Shown here: one piece after another, positions 7,733 through 18,082 of the stretch | How the letters are laid out: each line of letters starts with the position of its first letter | Numbering within the stretch: position 1 is the stretch's first letter | NCBI GenBank assembly: GCA_022655215.1 | Contig: JALCUE010000001.1 | Span: 1 to 64,000 of the forward strand | Length of the DNA stretch: 64,000 nucleotides | Direction: 5' to 3' | Source: Atopobiaceae bacterium | GTDB lineage: Bacteria > Actinomycetota > Coriobacteriia > Coriobacteriales > Atopobiaceae | Notes under the pieces: model-generated | What the model was told of the DNA's origin: nothing | The model's database searches: none | What the model saw: only the letters and a program-made list of their open reading frames with translations | Made by a program: the position numbers and the translations under genes

Positions 7733-8284
7733 CTAGAGCAGTGCCTCCACGGCGGGCTTGACCACGTCTTCCACGTCGGCGGTGGGCTCGAAGCGTGACA
7801 CCACGTCGCCGTCGCGGTCGATGAGGAACTTGGTGAAGTTCCACTTGATGTCGGGAGACGCCTCCCAGTCGGCGTCGGCCTTGGAGAGGATGTCCACGAG
7901 GATGGGCGTGATCTTGTGGTCGGGGTCGAAGCCGGCGAAGCCCCTCTGTCCCTTGAGCCAGGTGTAGAGCGGGCTCTCGTTGGTGCCGTTGACCTCGATC
8001 TTCCCGAACTGGGGGAAGGTCACCCCGAAGCGGCCGGTGCAGAACGAGTGGATCTCGTCGGCGGTGCCGGGGGCCTGCTGTCCGAACTGGTTGCAGGGCA
8101 GATCGATGATCTCGAGGCCGCGGTCATGCTCGTCCTCATAGAGCCTCTGGAGGTCGGCGTAGGTGGGGGTGAAGCCGCATTCGGTGGCGGTGTTCACGAC
8201 GAGGAGGACCTTGCCGCGGTAGTCGGCGAGGCTGACGTCGTGTCCGTCGCGGTCCTGGATGGTGAAGTCATAGATGGTGCTCAT
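7733..8284 (-). CDS. Glutathione peroxidase family thiol peroxidase
   Basis: A 183-residue member of the GPx family that reduces hydroperoxides. The catalytic tetrad is visible: Cys36 in 'NTATECGFTP', Gln70 in 'NQFGQQAPG', Trp148 and Asn149 in 'IKWNFTKF'. Cysteine replaces selenocysteine. A second cysteine (Cys82 in 'FCTGRFGVTFP') lies in the position used as resolving cysteine by thioredoxin-dependent GPx proteins, so thioredoxin rather than glutathione is the likely reductant. The length is slightly above the usual 160, due to an insertion around 100-140. It is monocistronic, cytosolic, and probably serves oxygen defense in an anaerobe. Confidence 0.92.
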   Translation of the reverse strand: MSTIYDFTIQDRDGHDVSLADYRGKVLLVVNTATECGFTPTYADLQRLYEDEHDRGLEIIDLPCNQFGQQAPGTADEIHSFCTGRFGVTFPQFGKIEVNGTNESPLYTWLKGQRGFAGFDPDHKITPILVDILSKADADWEASPDIKWNFTKFLIDRDGDVVSRFEPTADVEDVVKPAVEALL

Positions 8285-8429
8285 GGGTGCCTCCGTTGTC
8301 AGGTCTGTCGTCGCTTGTCTCTCTCGGCCATCCTATCCCTGCTCGTGCAAATATGCTACCTAATACATAGCAATTATGACGATGGCATGTGCGGAGGCAG
8401 GGAGGGTCCCGGACGATAAGGGTGAGCCG

Positions 8430-11400
8430 TTACCTGCGGTGCTCGGCGCGTCCCATGCGGCGACGTGCCAGGCAGGCCATGACGCCCAGGGCCACGAGGG
8501 CGATCATGACGATGACCCAGCCTGTGCCCATCCCGTCCACGCCACTCGTGACGGGCGCGACCTTGTCGTTCGTGAAGTCCACGCGGGTCTCGCCCTGAAC
8601 GGTCGTGCCGGTGGCGGAGAGGGACGTGGCCGTGGTTGGGTCGGACCCCTGCACCGTGGTGGTCACCGAGGTGGTGTAGCCATCGAAGGCGGTCTCGCTC
8701 ACCTTGTAGGTGGTCCCTATGGCGAGCCCGTCGACCTGCAGGTACTGTCCGTCCGAGAGCGTGAAGGAAGCGTCGCTGTACGCCGTCAGGGAGATCGGCC
8801 CCCCCACGGTGGTGCCGTCCGCGGCATGCACCTGTGCCGTCGCGCTGACCGAGAGACGTATGGTGAACGTGAAGGGCTGGGTCTTGTCGCCGTATGCCCC
8901 GGTCACGTTCTTGTAGACCTTGAGCTGGCCATCTCCGGTGTCGTAGGCGTTGCGGATCCTCCACGACCATGTGCCGTCGGCAGCCTGGATATGCTCGGGC
9001 GCGTAGACGCCGCTGCTCTGACCCGTGGCGTAGAGCGGCTCCGTCCAGTTCGTGGGGATGCTCGCCTTGTTCGGGTCGGCCGCCGTCGAGTCGAACACGA
9101 AGTGCCAGCCTCCCACCTCACGGATGTCGACGTGATTGGCGGGCTGATCGAGCTCGACCAGACGGAGGACGCCGTCGGGGACACCTCCCCCGGCGAGCGG
9201 GTCGCCGAAGTCCACCAGGCCGTTGGCATCGCTCGTGGCGATGGTGTCGCCGGCGGCGTCGACGGCGACCACCTTCCAGTGCTGGGTGTCAGCCGCGAGG
9301 GCGTCGTCGTCCAGGTAGGTCGAGAAGCTCTCCCAGCTCTCGTACTCCGCCTCCGTGCCCGTCCACTGGTACATGCGGAACCTCACGCCTGAGATGGGAT
9401 CGAGCTCGAGGTTGTCCGACGTCTTGTAGAAGCTGAACGCCGTGGGCGGCTTGAAGTAGATGTAGGTGCTGAGGTCGGCATGGCCGTCGAGGGCGTTCGC
9501 GCCGATGTTCAGACCAGGCTGGCGGTCATCGTAGAAGTGGGTCCTCGCGGCCTCGGCGACCGAGGTCGACTCGGTGGTGCCGTCGGCCTCGTAGCCGCGA
9601 GCGAACGGCACGTAGGAGACGTGCTCGGCCGCGATGACGGTGACGCCCATCCGTGACGCGTCGTCGAGCGACCCGACCACCTTGATGACGCCCGCCTTCG
9701 AGGTGGTGTTGGCCGTTCTGAGCACGATGTTGGAGGGGTTGCCCGACCCATCGAGGTTGCCGGTCACGACGACCTTCCCGGAGACGGCGAGCTGATGCCC
9801 GTCCGCGACCTCGACCGCGCCCGAGTCGGCCGTGTCGACGCAGTTCCTGACCGTTACGTCGGTCATGGTGGCATCCTGCGAGAGACGCACCGCGGGTGCC
9901 GTCGCGCTCACGGAGCCGCCGTCGAACGTGAGGCCGCTCACGGTGTCGCCAGTGGTGGTGATGTCGAGCAGTGCGCCATCCGTATACGTGGACGCGCGGG
10001 TGATGGTGGCGGAGGTGGTCTCGTCCCCCGAGGGGAGGAAGGAGAAGGCACCGGTCACGGTCTGGGTGAGGGGTGCGGTCTCGATGGTGACGTCGGTCAC
10101 GCCCGAGGGGAGCGTGGCGCACTCGGTGAGCTCATGGCTTCGGAACACCTGGATGACGTCACCTGTCTGGGCGGCGGCGCAGGCGTCGGCGAGGGAGTCG
10201 TAGGTGTCCACGAAGGCGCCGGCGCGGATGATCTGGCAGGTGCCCTTGCCCCAGACCACGACGTTCGTGGAGGTGTCGCGGGCCATGCCGTAGAGGGCGG
10301 CGTCGTCATCGTTCGTCAGGTGATACAGCCCGCTCACGCTGGTGGCCGTGGTGGCCTGCGTGATGGCGAAGGGGTTGGTCTGCTTCATGTGGTCGGTGCA
10401 GTAGACGCCCACGTCGGCGTTCGACGTGAGGTCTCCTCCCACGACGAGGCTGGTTGTGGTGGGAACCCACAGGTTCCTCGAGCCGGAGCCGTTCGTGTTC
10501 CCGGTGACCCGTGCGTCGCCGGAGACGGTCACGGTGCCAGCATTCTCAAGGTACACGCCCGCCCCACTGGTGCCGGTGCAGGTGTTCCCCGTGATGGATG
10601 AGCTGCCGTCCATGGTGAGGCTCGCGCCGCCGAGGAGGTGAACGCCTCCCGCGAGCGCTCTCGTGTCGGAGACGGAGTTGTCGGAGATGGAGGCGTTGCC
10701 CGTCATGGACAACACGTCCTTGCTCCCGACGAGACGGATCGCGCCTGCCCCTCCCGAGGCGGTGGTGGAGGTGTTGCCGGCGATGGAGGAGTCGCCGCTC
10801 ATGTAGATGCTGCCCATGTTGGAGTGCGAGCAGATCGTGGCGGACTCCGCGCCAGTGGCCGTGCAGGTGTTGTTCGTGATCGAGGCATGGTCCTGCATCA
10901 CGAGCTTGGAACCTGCGGCGCCGGCGCTGCGGAAGAAGATCGCGCTGGACGTGTTCGTTCCCACGTTGCCCGAGATGGACGAGTGGTCACACATGGTGAG
11001 GGTCGAGTTGTCGGCGATGTCGACCACGCCGGCGTCGGTGCCGACGCTGTTCGTTATGGCGCTCGTGCCCTTCATGGTCATCGACGCCCCGCCCTTGAGG
11101 CAGACTGCCGATCCCTGCTTGCTGTTGGCGCCCGTCACGGTCGTGTCCTGGAGGTTCGCGGTGGCTCCGTTCACGTAGACCAGGGCCGACTCTCCGTTCG
11201 ACCCTCCGCCGTTGACCTTGCCGTTGCCGGTGAGGGTCAGGCCGTCGAGCGTGAGGGTGGCGCCATCGGTCACGGCGAAGCCACGGACGGTGGCGACCGT
11301 CCTCGAGAGGGTGGGGGTCGACCCTGTCGTCCCGCGGTAGGGCAGACCATCCGTGGCATCCTCCGCGGCCTTGGTTATGGTCACGTCCTTGCCTGCCGCC

Positions 11401-13352
11401 ACGGTGTTCACGGATGAGAACTCATAGTTCTCCACGAGCATCTGGATGGTGGCCGTGCCGTTCGTGGGTATCGCGTCGATCGCGGCCTGGAGGGTGTCGT
11501 AGCCCGTCGCCACGCCGGTGGACGTGTCGACGATCTTGCAGACGTAGGAGTTCTTCGCCCACTTCACCGCAGTGCCCGTGCCCATCGACCCGATGAGGGT
11601 GGAGTCCGCATCGTTGAAGAGGGTGTAGCTTCCCATGACGCCGGCCGAGCTCGCCGTGGCGAACTGGGCGCCCTGGGCGAGAAGGGACGTGGTGGGGGAG
11701 GTGATGCCCACGGAGGCGGTCGAGGCGAGGTTGCCGACGATGAGGGAGGTGGTGTCGTAGACGGCGAGGTCGGCCGCGACGGCGGAGGTGCCGGTGCCGT
11801 AGGTGTTGCCGCTTATGGTGGGGTTCCCGCTCAGGGTGATGGAGGCGGCACGGTCCCCTGCCCCGAAGCCGCTCACGGCACCGGGCGTCGCGTATGTGGG
11901 CTGCGTTTCGCCGGTCGTGTTGTTCCCGGTTATGCTGCCCCCGCTTATGACAACCTTCGTCCCGCCTCGTGTGCCGATGGCCGCCCCGTTCCTGCCCGCG
12001 ACGTTACCTGTTATGGAGCCGCCGCTGACCTCGACCGTGCCGCTTGCATAGACGAAGATCCCGCCTCCGTCGTAGTAGACGGAGTTGTTGGAGATGGTGC
12101 CTCCGGTCATGGTGAGCTTCGACGTGGACGACGTGATGCAGACGGCACCTCCATGCGAGCTCTTGCAGTTCGTGATGGTGCCGCCTGACATGGTCATGCT
12201 GCCACCGTCCAGGTGGAACGGACCGGCGCTGTACTGGGGGGGATCGGTGACGCCGCACCCGGTGATGGTGGCGCCCGCGAGGTGGACCTCCCCGCCCTTC
12301 ACATACGCGACTGCGCCACCGCCGGCGAAGTTGGACGATGCCGAGAGGCATTTCGAGATGGTGCCGCTCACCAGCGTGAGGGTCCCGCCATCGACACGGA
12401 ACGCGCCGCCACCGCTGCTGCTGTTGGTGTTGCTCACGTTCGAGATGTCGGTGTCGGTGACGACGCAGGATCCGTTCGTGATGGTGATGGCGGCGGAGGC
12501 GCGGGTCACGGATGTGGTCTTTGCAGAGCCGCCATCCACGGTGCAGCCGGTGAGGGAGAGCGTGCCTGACGAGGAGATCGCGCTAGAACCATCCGCGTAG
12601 ACGATCTTGCAGTTCTCGAACGTCATCGTCCCGTTGTTCACGAGCGAGCTCGACGAGTCGAGGGTGATCGTGCAGTCCTTGAAGCTCACGGTGCCGCCGG
12701 CGTCCGCGGTGATGGAGCTTGCCGAGAGATGGAGGTCGAGGTTCTCGAAGGAGGTGGTCGCGGTGCCCGAGGAGATCTTCGAGCTTGCCGAGAACGTGAG
12801 CGTCTGCGGGGTCGAGGTGGAGCCACCGTGCGTGTAGAGGTACTTGCGGAGGGTGCCCGCATTGAGCGTGATGCCGCTCAGCTCCGTGGACTCGGATATG
12901 GCCAGACCGCCGAAAACAGACTCGTACGCGGTGTTGCTCCAAGCGCTGGCTGAGATGGCGATGCTGGATGCTGGATAGCTGGTGTCGGTCTCGACACCGG
13001 TGGTGCCATCAATCATGTAGACGTTCGCGCCGCTGGTGGCCTGCGCGGTCATGCCGGAATCATCCTGGGTGGATGCGACGGATGCCACCGGCTCGTCGGA
13101 TCCGGCGGCTTCCGAGGACGTGGCGGCCTCCGTGGAGGCAGGCTCCGTCGCGGCCTCAGCCGTCGAAACGGCCGCCTCAGTGGTGGCAACGGACTCCGTG
13201 GTGGTGACCGCCTCCGCGCTGGTGGGGCTGGCGGCATCGTCGGCGAATGCAGGCAGCAGGGAGAACGTCAGAACGAGCACGCATGCCACGCTCATGGCGA
13301 CGCAGACGCGATGCGTCCATGCCGAGGCGAGCTTGCGTGCGCGACCGGCCAT
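8430..13352 (-). CDS. Giant surface adhesin with right-handed beta-helix, CnaB/SpaA-like and Spy0128-like domains
   Basis: A 1640-residue secreted wall protein. A signal peptide (about 1-37, ending ...LLPAFA-DD) is followed by a Ser/Thr/Ala/Glu low-complexity stretch to about residue 110. Residues about 115-1250 are repeats of the type 'SGGSITGN', 'GGAVCI', 'MTGNASISDNS', a right-handed parallel beta-helix of the pectate-lyase-like adhesin kind. Next come a CnaB/SpaA-like domain (about 1290-1480, 'GVRFRMYQW', 'LRLVELDQP') and a Spy0128-like pilin domain (about 1495-1600, 'KVYKNVTGAYGDKTQPFTF'). The C-terminus is one transmembrane segment and an Arg-rich tail after 'APVTSGVDG', with no canonical LPXTG. 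A very strong AGGAGGGGG ribosome site precedes the start. It is divergent from a second adhesin of the same general plan. Confidence 0.85.
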   Translation of the reverse strand: MAGRARKLASAWTHRVCVAMSVACVLVLTFSLLPAFADDAASPTSAEAVTTTESVATTEAAVSTAEAATEPASTEAATSSEAAGSDEPVASVASTQDDSGMTAQATSGANVYMIDGTTGVETDTSYPASSIAISASAWSNTAYESVFGGLAISESTELSGITLNAGTLRKYLYTHGGSTSTPQTLTFSASSKISSGTATTSFENLDLHLSASSITADAGGTVSFKDCTITLDSSSSLVNNGTMTFENCKIVYADGSSAISSSGTLSLTGCTVDGGSAKTTSVTRASAAITITNGSCVVTDTDISNVSNTNSSSGGGAFRVDGGTLTLVSGTISKCLSASSNFAGGGAVAYVKGGEVHLAGATITGCGVTDPPQYSAGPFHLDGGSMTMSGGTITNCKSSHGGAVCITSSTSKLTMTGGTISNNSVYYDGGGIFVYASGTVEVSGGSITGNVAGRNGAAIGTRGGTKVVISGGSITGNNTTGETQPTYATPGAVSGFGAGDRAASITLSGNPTISGNTYGTGTSAVAADLAVYDTTSLIVGNLASTASVGITSPTTSLLAQGAQFATASSAGVMGSYTLFNDADSTLIGSMGTGTAVKWAKNSYVCKIVDTSTGVATGYDTLQAAIDAIPTNGTATIQMLVENYEFSSVNTVAAGKDVTITKAAEDATDGLPYRGTTGSTPTLSRTVATVRGFAVTDGATLTLDGLTLTGNGKVNGGGSNGESALVYVNGATANLQDTTVTGANSKQGSAVCLKGGASMTMKGTSAITNSVGTDAGVVDIADNSTLTMCDHSSISGNVGTNTSSAIFFRSAGAAGSKLVMQDHASITNNTCTATGAESATICSHSNMGSIYMSGDSSIAGNTSTTASGGAGAIRLVGSKDVLSMTGNASISDNSVSDTRALAGGVHLLGGASLTMDGSSSITGNTCTGTSGAGVYLENAGTVTVSGDARVTGNTNGSGSRNLWVPTTTSLVVGGDLTSNADVGVYCTDHMKQTNPFAITQATTATSVSGLYHLTNDDDAALYGMARDTSTNVVVWGKGTCQIIRAGAFVDTYDSLADACAAAQTGDVIQVFRSHELTECATLPSGVTDVTIETAPLTQTVTGAFSFLPSGDETTSATITRASTYTDGALLDITTTGDTVSGLTFDGGSVSATAPAVRLSQDATMTDVTVRNCVDTADSGAVEVADGHQLAVSGKVVVTGNLDGSGNPSNIVLRTANTTSKAGVIKVVGSLDDASRMGVTVIAAEHVSYVPFARGYEADGTTESTSVAEAARTHFYDDRQPGLNIGANALDGHADLSTYIYFKPPTAFSFYKTSDNLELDPISGVRFRMYQWTGTEAEYESWESFSTYLDDDALAADTQHWKVVAVDAAGDTIATSDANGLVDFGDPLAGGGVPDGVLRLVELDQPANHVDIREVGGWHFVFDSTAADPNKASIPTNWTEPLYATGQSSGVYAPEHIQAADGTWSWRIRNAYDTGDGQLKVYKNVTGAYGDKTQPFTFTIRLSVSATAQVHAADGTTVGGPISLTAYSDASFTLSDGQYLQVDGLAIGTTYKVSETAFDGYTTSVTTTVQGSDPTTATSLSATGTTVQGETRVDFTNDKVAPVTSGVDGMGTGWVIVMIALVALGVMACLARRRMGRAEHRR

Positions 13353-13583
13353 TCCCCCTCCTTCGATTAACTGCTATATGCGCGGGACATAGTTATAGAG
13401 AGTCTATCGCTCATTCTCCCCATCTGGGGCTTCTTTCACCATGCTCTCGGCTGCCAGCATGCCTCTGCCCTCCAAATGGTGCCGCGGGGAGGGGCGTGGA
13501 CAGCGGCTATTGGGCATCGTCGGGGTACCATTTACGTCAGGATGCTAGACTAATCATAGTTTTTAAATGGAGTATCTGTACCT
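13353..13583. promoter_or_regulatory. Shared promoter region of two divergent adhesins
   Basis: About 230 bp between the two adhesin genes. Both edges are AT-rich islands: one around 13372-13412 facing the left gene (TATAACT/ATATAG-like -10 candidates on the minus strand) and one around 13530-13575 facing the right gene. The middle is GC-rich, with small palindromes such as CCCCATCTGGGG. I see no phase-variable homopolymer tract. Confidence 0.45.
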
Positions 13584-16500
13584 TTGTTGGCGAGAGGCGA
13601 TGTCGCGCTTGTGAGGATAGGACAGGGACAGAGGGGGTTCCGTCGGACCTTGGCCGTGAACCATCGCCCATGGCGACTCATCCTTCCCGCCTGCCTCATG
13701 CTCATCGTCTCGCTTTCCGTCATCTTCATGGGTGCATCCGCTGCCGCGGCGACAACCGATGCGACAGCGGATGATGCCGCAACGGCCTCGAGCCCCCTGA
13801 CCGAGGATGCCGCAACGGCCTCGAGCCCCATGACCGAGGATGCCGCGGTCACCGACGCCTCCGCGACCGCCGAAGCCGCGACCGACGAGGGACTCTCCGC
13901 CCAGGCTGAGACCTCCCTCACGGATGAGGGACTCTCCCCCCAGTCGTCATCCGTCTATTTCGTGGACGGGACGAAGAAGGATAACGGCACGGGTACGGCG
14001 GCCGATCCCTTCAACAACATGGAGAGCGCGCTCACGGCGCTGAAAGGGGCGGATGGCACCATCTACGTCGCCGGCAAGGTCACGCTGACAAAGTCCGCGA
14101 CGTGGTTGGCCAATGAAGGGCAGAAGGTCACCATCGCGCGCGCCAGCACGGACGCGGGCGGTGTCGCGGACTATCGCGGACAGATGGTGACCATGGCAGG
14201 GGCGGACTCCACGCTCACGATGTCGGGCCTCACGTGGGATGGGGCCAGCTCCGCCTCCGACGTGAGCTCGGACGGCGGCATCGGCATCGAGGCCTCGGGG
14301 ACCACGTTGTCCGCCACGGGCTGCGACTTCAAGGACTTCTACGTCTCCGCCTCCAGCGGCACCGCCCGCTTCGGTGGTGCCATCGGTGCGTACGGGTCCG
14401 GCAAGTATTCGACCATATCCCTTGACGGATGCACGTTCGACGGCTGCGCCGCCCCGTTCGGTGGCGCGGTGTTCAGCTATGGCAACGTCTCCGTGAAGGG
14501 TTGCAAGTTCAAGGGCTGCACGGCCACGACTTCGGCCGTCAACGGCGGTGGCGGCGCGATCTGGGCGGGCGAGCCCTCCTCGGCGACGTACGGGAGCCTG
14601 TCGGTGGACTCCACGACGTTCGACGGCTGCACCGCACCGTCCGCCGGTGGCGGGGCGATCTGCATGGAGGGCGCCGACGACCGCACGCTCACCGTCTCGG
14701 ACTCGGCCTTCTCCTCCTGCTCCTCGGCCAATTGGGGCGGCGGCATCTGCGCCAGCTCGGGCAACGTGATGACGGTCACCGGCTCGACCTTCTCCGATTG
14801 CTCCTCCAAGGACGGCGGCGGCATCTTCGGCGGAGGGGCATCGCTTTCCGTCACCGAGGGCTGTTCGTTCGACTCATGCGCGGCCACGCGAAACGGTGGT
14901 GCCATCAACGCCTCGTCCACCCTCGTCCTGGGGGCCGAGAACGGCAAGAGCACGCCCGACGTCGTCATCACCGACTGCTCGGCGGCGAGCAGCGGCGGCG
15001 GCCTCTACCTTTCGACCACGAGCATCAAGCTCACCGACCTCCTCGTGAAGGGGTGTGCGGCCACGTCCGGCGAAGGCAGAGGCGGTGGTCTGTACTCCTA
15101 CAAGACGACCGAGGGTGCCGACCAACTCGTCGCCTCGAACGTGACGTTCGAGGGAAACTCCGCGTTGAGCTATGGCGGCGGTGCGTATGCGTTCGGCGGG
15201 ACGTGGACGAAGTGCACGTTCGCGGACAACTCCTCCACGAACTATTGCGGCGGCGCATTCGAGACGAACGGCATGCAGACCCTGTTCGATGGCTGCTCGT
15301 TCACGGGGAACACCGCCGTGAACGGCGGCGCGATCGACGTCAACAGGACCTCGGGGACCGGCGTGACCCTGAAGGGCTGCTCCCTGAAGTACAACAAGGC
15401 CCTGGCCGCGAACGGCGACGGCGGGGCCATCTCCATGCGCAGCTATGTCGGCAACAAGCCCACCGTGCATCTATCGGGCGCCACCACCATGATGTACAAC
15501 CAGTGCGGCGCGAACGGCTATGGTGGCGCCATAGCCGAGTCCACCGCGAACGGCATGCTCTACGTGAGCGGGGAGATCGTCATCTCGGACAACCACACCT
15601 CCACGGGAAAGACCGCGAACGTGGGTATCCCCAACACCGCGGGCGCGCTCACCAACTACAAGGTCTACGTCGAAGGGAGCGGACTCACCGCCAATAGCTC
15701 CATAGGCCTGTGCACCAACAACGTGACGGGTTCGCTTGCCGTGGCGGGAAGCTCGGCCACGGGGAGCAGCTACATCCTCACCGACACCAACCAGCTGTCC
15801 TATTTCAAGCATGACAACCTCACCCGTGGGGACGACTCCGCGCTCATGCTCGTGTGGAGTCCCGGCTCGAGCCCTGCCACCGGAACCGGAACCTATGTGC
15901 TGGGAGGCTCGCCCTACCGCATCGAGTACTGGTTTGGCGACGGGACGAACTACGTGGAGAGAACCTCCGAGCGCAAGCAGAAGATCGACCCCACCGGCAC
16001 GGTCTTCTCGGCAGACGACATAGCGAGCATGGAGTCGCGTACCTTCTACGGCTACGCTCTCGCCGGCACCCTCGCCATCGAGTACAGCGTGGACGACGGC
16101 GGGACCTGGAATGCGCTCGAGGCGGGTGCCACCCTGCCCTCCACCACCACGAACGACCAGTACCGCATCCGGGTGAAGTACGACCGGATCATCAACAAGG
16201 TCTCGTTCAAGAGCGATGAGACGGGCGGGGGCGAGGTCACGAACGGGGCGGACCAGTCCGTCCCCACGGGTGGCAAGGCCGCCGCGGGCGTGGGCACGTC
16301 AACCGCGACTGACTGGTTCTTCATCGGCTGGCACTATGTGATGGCGACGGGCGGAGGTACGACCTCGGGCTATGCCTACGACTACACCACCGTGACCATC
16401 GAGGGCGCCACCACCTTCACGGCCATGTTCGCCAAGCAGCCCTTCGTGAGCGTCATGACGGACGGCGGTGGCTCGGTGGCTGTGGACAAGGACGCCGCCG

Positions 16501-18041
16501 TGCCCGACGTCGTGGACGGCACGCTTTCGGACTCGGTGGAGTGGCCGAAGGGCACGGCCGAAACCTATGGGGCCACGATCGCGATGCGTGCCGACGCGCA
16601 CCACCACATCAAGTCGATCACGGTGATCAGGCCGGCGGAGACGGGCGACAACTCCACCACGATCGACCTCACGAACACGGCCACGGCGCAGGTCCTCGCG
16701 CCTGACGTCACAGCGGGCGCGACGGCCAAACTCTCGCTCAGCGGCACGTCCACGGGTTCCACCTACGGGACCCTCGCCATAGAGGGTCTGCCGCAGGCCG
16801 CGTCCGTGGTGGTGGACTACGAGGCCGATCCCACCTACTCCGTGCGGTTCTACAGCTACGACGGCTCCACGACGACCCCCTTCTACACCCACAGCGGCCT
16901 CTACGACGGCGAGGCGATAGGCAATGCGCCCACCGGCGTGCCCACACGTGCGGGCTACAACTTCATGGGCTGGACCTCGGATCCCACGAATCCCGACCCC
17001 GACTCCGGTGCGCGTCCGGACTACGACCCCGGCAAGCTCATCGACGGTGCCGACCAGACCTACTACGCGCTGTGGCAGGAGATCGGCACGAAGTCCTACA
17101 TCTACGACGTCGAGATCTACACGCAGGACGTGGGCAGCACCGACGCGGACGACAAGACCCAGTACACGCTCGACTCGGCCACGAGCATCTCGATCTACTC
17201 CGCGGGCGGGACGGTGACCGAGGCACATCCCACGCTCGTGGGCTACGAGTACAACTCCACGATCTCCAACGACTCGGGCAAGGTGACCACCGAACCCATC
17301 CTCACCCTGCGCCTGTACTACAAGCGCAACGGTCCCTACAAGCTCTCCCTAAAGGAGGCCGACGGCACCACGGACGTGGCCGGCCTCACCACCCCGCAGG
17401 GCCGTTCATATGGCGAGGCGCTCGGCCTCTCCTTGGCCGAGAACACCCCTGCCAAGGCCGGATACACCTTCGTGGGCTGGTACTACGAGCCCGAGTTCGT
17501 CACGAAGGTGCCGGACGACACCCTCATGCCCGATCACGACCTCACCGTCTACGCCAGGTGGTCTGCCGATGCCCGTCCTGCCACGATCAAGGTGACCAAG
17601 ACCACGTCAGGCGACTATGCCGACAAGACCAGGGGCTTCTCGTTCTCCCTCACGTACATGAAGCTGAATGAGGACAAGACCACGACACAGGCGACCGAGA
17701 CCCACACGCTCGCGGATGGTGACTCGTTCACCGTGACGGACGCGGCACAGGGCACCACGTACTCCGTGACCGAGACGAAGGATGCCGACTACGCCGTGAG
17801 CGAGGAGCACACGGTGCCCGCAGGCGGGTCGGCCACCGAGAGCACGGACGGGGACGGCAACCTCACGGTTTCCGGCACGGTGGCCTACGGCACGACCGAG
17901 GTCGACTACACCAACACCTACACCTCGCCCGCTGCCACCGGCATCAGCCTAGGCAGCGACTCATGGTGGATCCCGATCGCCGTCGTCGCGACCGTCGCCT
18001 GGCTCGTGTTCGACCTCCGTCGCAGGCGGAAGGACCGCTGA
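13584..18041 (+). CDS. Giant surface adhesin with beta-helix, InlB-type repeats and Spy0128-like domain
   Basis: Up to 1485 residues. The start is uncertain: TTG 13584 is the longest reading, and TTG 13650 (12 nt after GAGGGGG) would place the signal peptide (VNHRPWRLILPACLMLIVSL...) at the very N-terminus. A short repetitive Ala/Ser/Thr linker leads to a beta-helix (about 125-770) with many 'GGGAI', 'DGCTFDGC' and 'SSGGGLY' turns. Two Listeria-Bacteroides InlB B-repeats follow ('AGYNFMGWTSD...YYALW' near 1115, 'AGYTFVGWYYEP...VYARW' near 1300). Then comes a Spy0128-like domain ('IKVTKTTSGDYADKTRGFSF'), 'SPAATGISLG', a transmembrane helix and a basic tail. The anchor motif is degenerate relative to LPXTG. 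Probably wall or membrane bound; binding target unknown. Confidence 0.85.
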   Translation: MLARGDVALVRIGQGQRGFRRTLAVNHRPWRLILPACLMLIVSLSVIFMGASAAAATTDATADDAATASSPLTEDAATASSPMTEDAAVTDASATAEAATDEGLSAQAETSLTDEGLSPQSSSVYFVDGTKKDNGTGTAADPFNNMESALTALKGADGTIYVAGKVTLTKSATWLANEGQKVTIARASTDAGGVADYRGQMVTMAGADSTLTMSGLTWDGASSASDVSSDGGIGIEASGTTLSATGCDFKDFYVSASSGTARFGGAIGAYGSGKYSTISLDGCTFDGCAAPFGGAVFSYGNVSVKGCKFKGCTATTSAVNGGGGAIWAGEPSSATYGSLSVDSTTFDGCTAPSAGGGAICMEGADDRTLTVSDSAFSSCSSANWGGGICASSGNVMTVTGSTFSDCSSKDGGGIFGGGASLSVTEGCSFDSCAATRNGGAINASSTLVLGAENGKSTPDVVITDCSAASSGGGLYLSTTSIKLTDLLVKGCAATSGEGRGGGLYSYKTTEGADQLVASNVTFEGNSALSYGGGAYAFGGTWTKCTFADNSSTNYCGGAFETNGMQTLFDGCSFTGNTAVNGGAIDVNRTSGTGVTLKGCSLKYNKALAANGDGGAISMRSYVGNKPTVHLSGATTMMYNQCGANGYGGAIAESTANGMLYVSGEIVISDNHTSTGKTANVGIPNTAGALTNYKVYVEGSGLTANSSIGLCTNNVTGSLAVAGSSATGSSYILTDTNQLSYFKHDNLTRGDDSALMLVWSPGSSPATGTGTYVLGGSPYRIEYWFGDGTNYVERTSERKQKIDPTGTVFSADDIASMESRTFYGYALAGTLAIEYSVDDGGTWNALEAGATLPSTTTNDQYRIRVKYDRIINKVSFKSDETGGGEVTNGADQSVPTGGKAAAGVGTSTATDWFFIGWHYVMATGGGTTSGYAYDYTTVTIEGATTFTAMFAKQPFVSVMTDGGGSVAVDKDAAVPDVVDGTLSDSVEWPKGTAETYGATIAMRADAHHHIKSITVIRPAETGDNSTTIDLTNTATAQVLAPDVTAGATAKLSLSGTSTGSTYGTLAIEGLPQAASVVVDYEADPTYSVRFYSYDGSTTTPFYTHSGLYDGEAIGNAPTGVPTRAGYNFMGWTSDPTNPDPDSGARPDYDPGKLIDGADQTYYALWQEIGTKSYIYDVEIYTQDVGSTDADDKTQYTLDSATSISIYSAGGTVTEAHPTLVGYEYNSTISNDSGKVTTEPILTLRLYYKRNGPYKLSLKEADGTTDVAGLTTPQGRSYGEALGLSLAENTPAKAGYTFVGWYYEPEFVTKVPDDTLMPDHDLTVYARWSADARPATIKVTKTTSGDYADKTRGFSFSLTYMKLNEDKTTTQATETHTLADGDSFTVTDAAQGTTYSVTETKDADYAVSEEHTVPAGGSATESTDGDGNLTVSGTVAYGTTEVDYTNTYTSPAATGISLGSDSWWIPIAVVATVAWLVFDLRRRRKDR
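13773..13838 (+). repeat. Two tandem 33-bp repeats in adhesin linker
   Basis: Units 13773-13805 and 13806-13838 differ at one base and encode DAATASSPLTE then DAATASSPMTE. They lie in the low-complexity linker after the signal peptide. A multiple of three keeps the frame, so copy-number change would alter stalk length without breaking the gene. Confidence 0.85.
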
Positions 18042-18082
18042 GGCGCGAGGTCGTCCGGGCCCGTCGCGAGGCCGGTGCGGGG

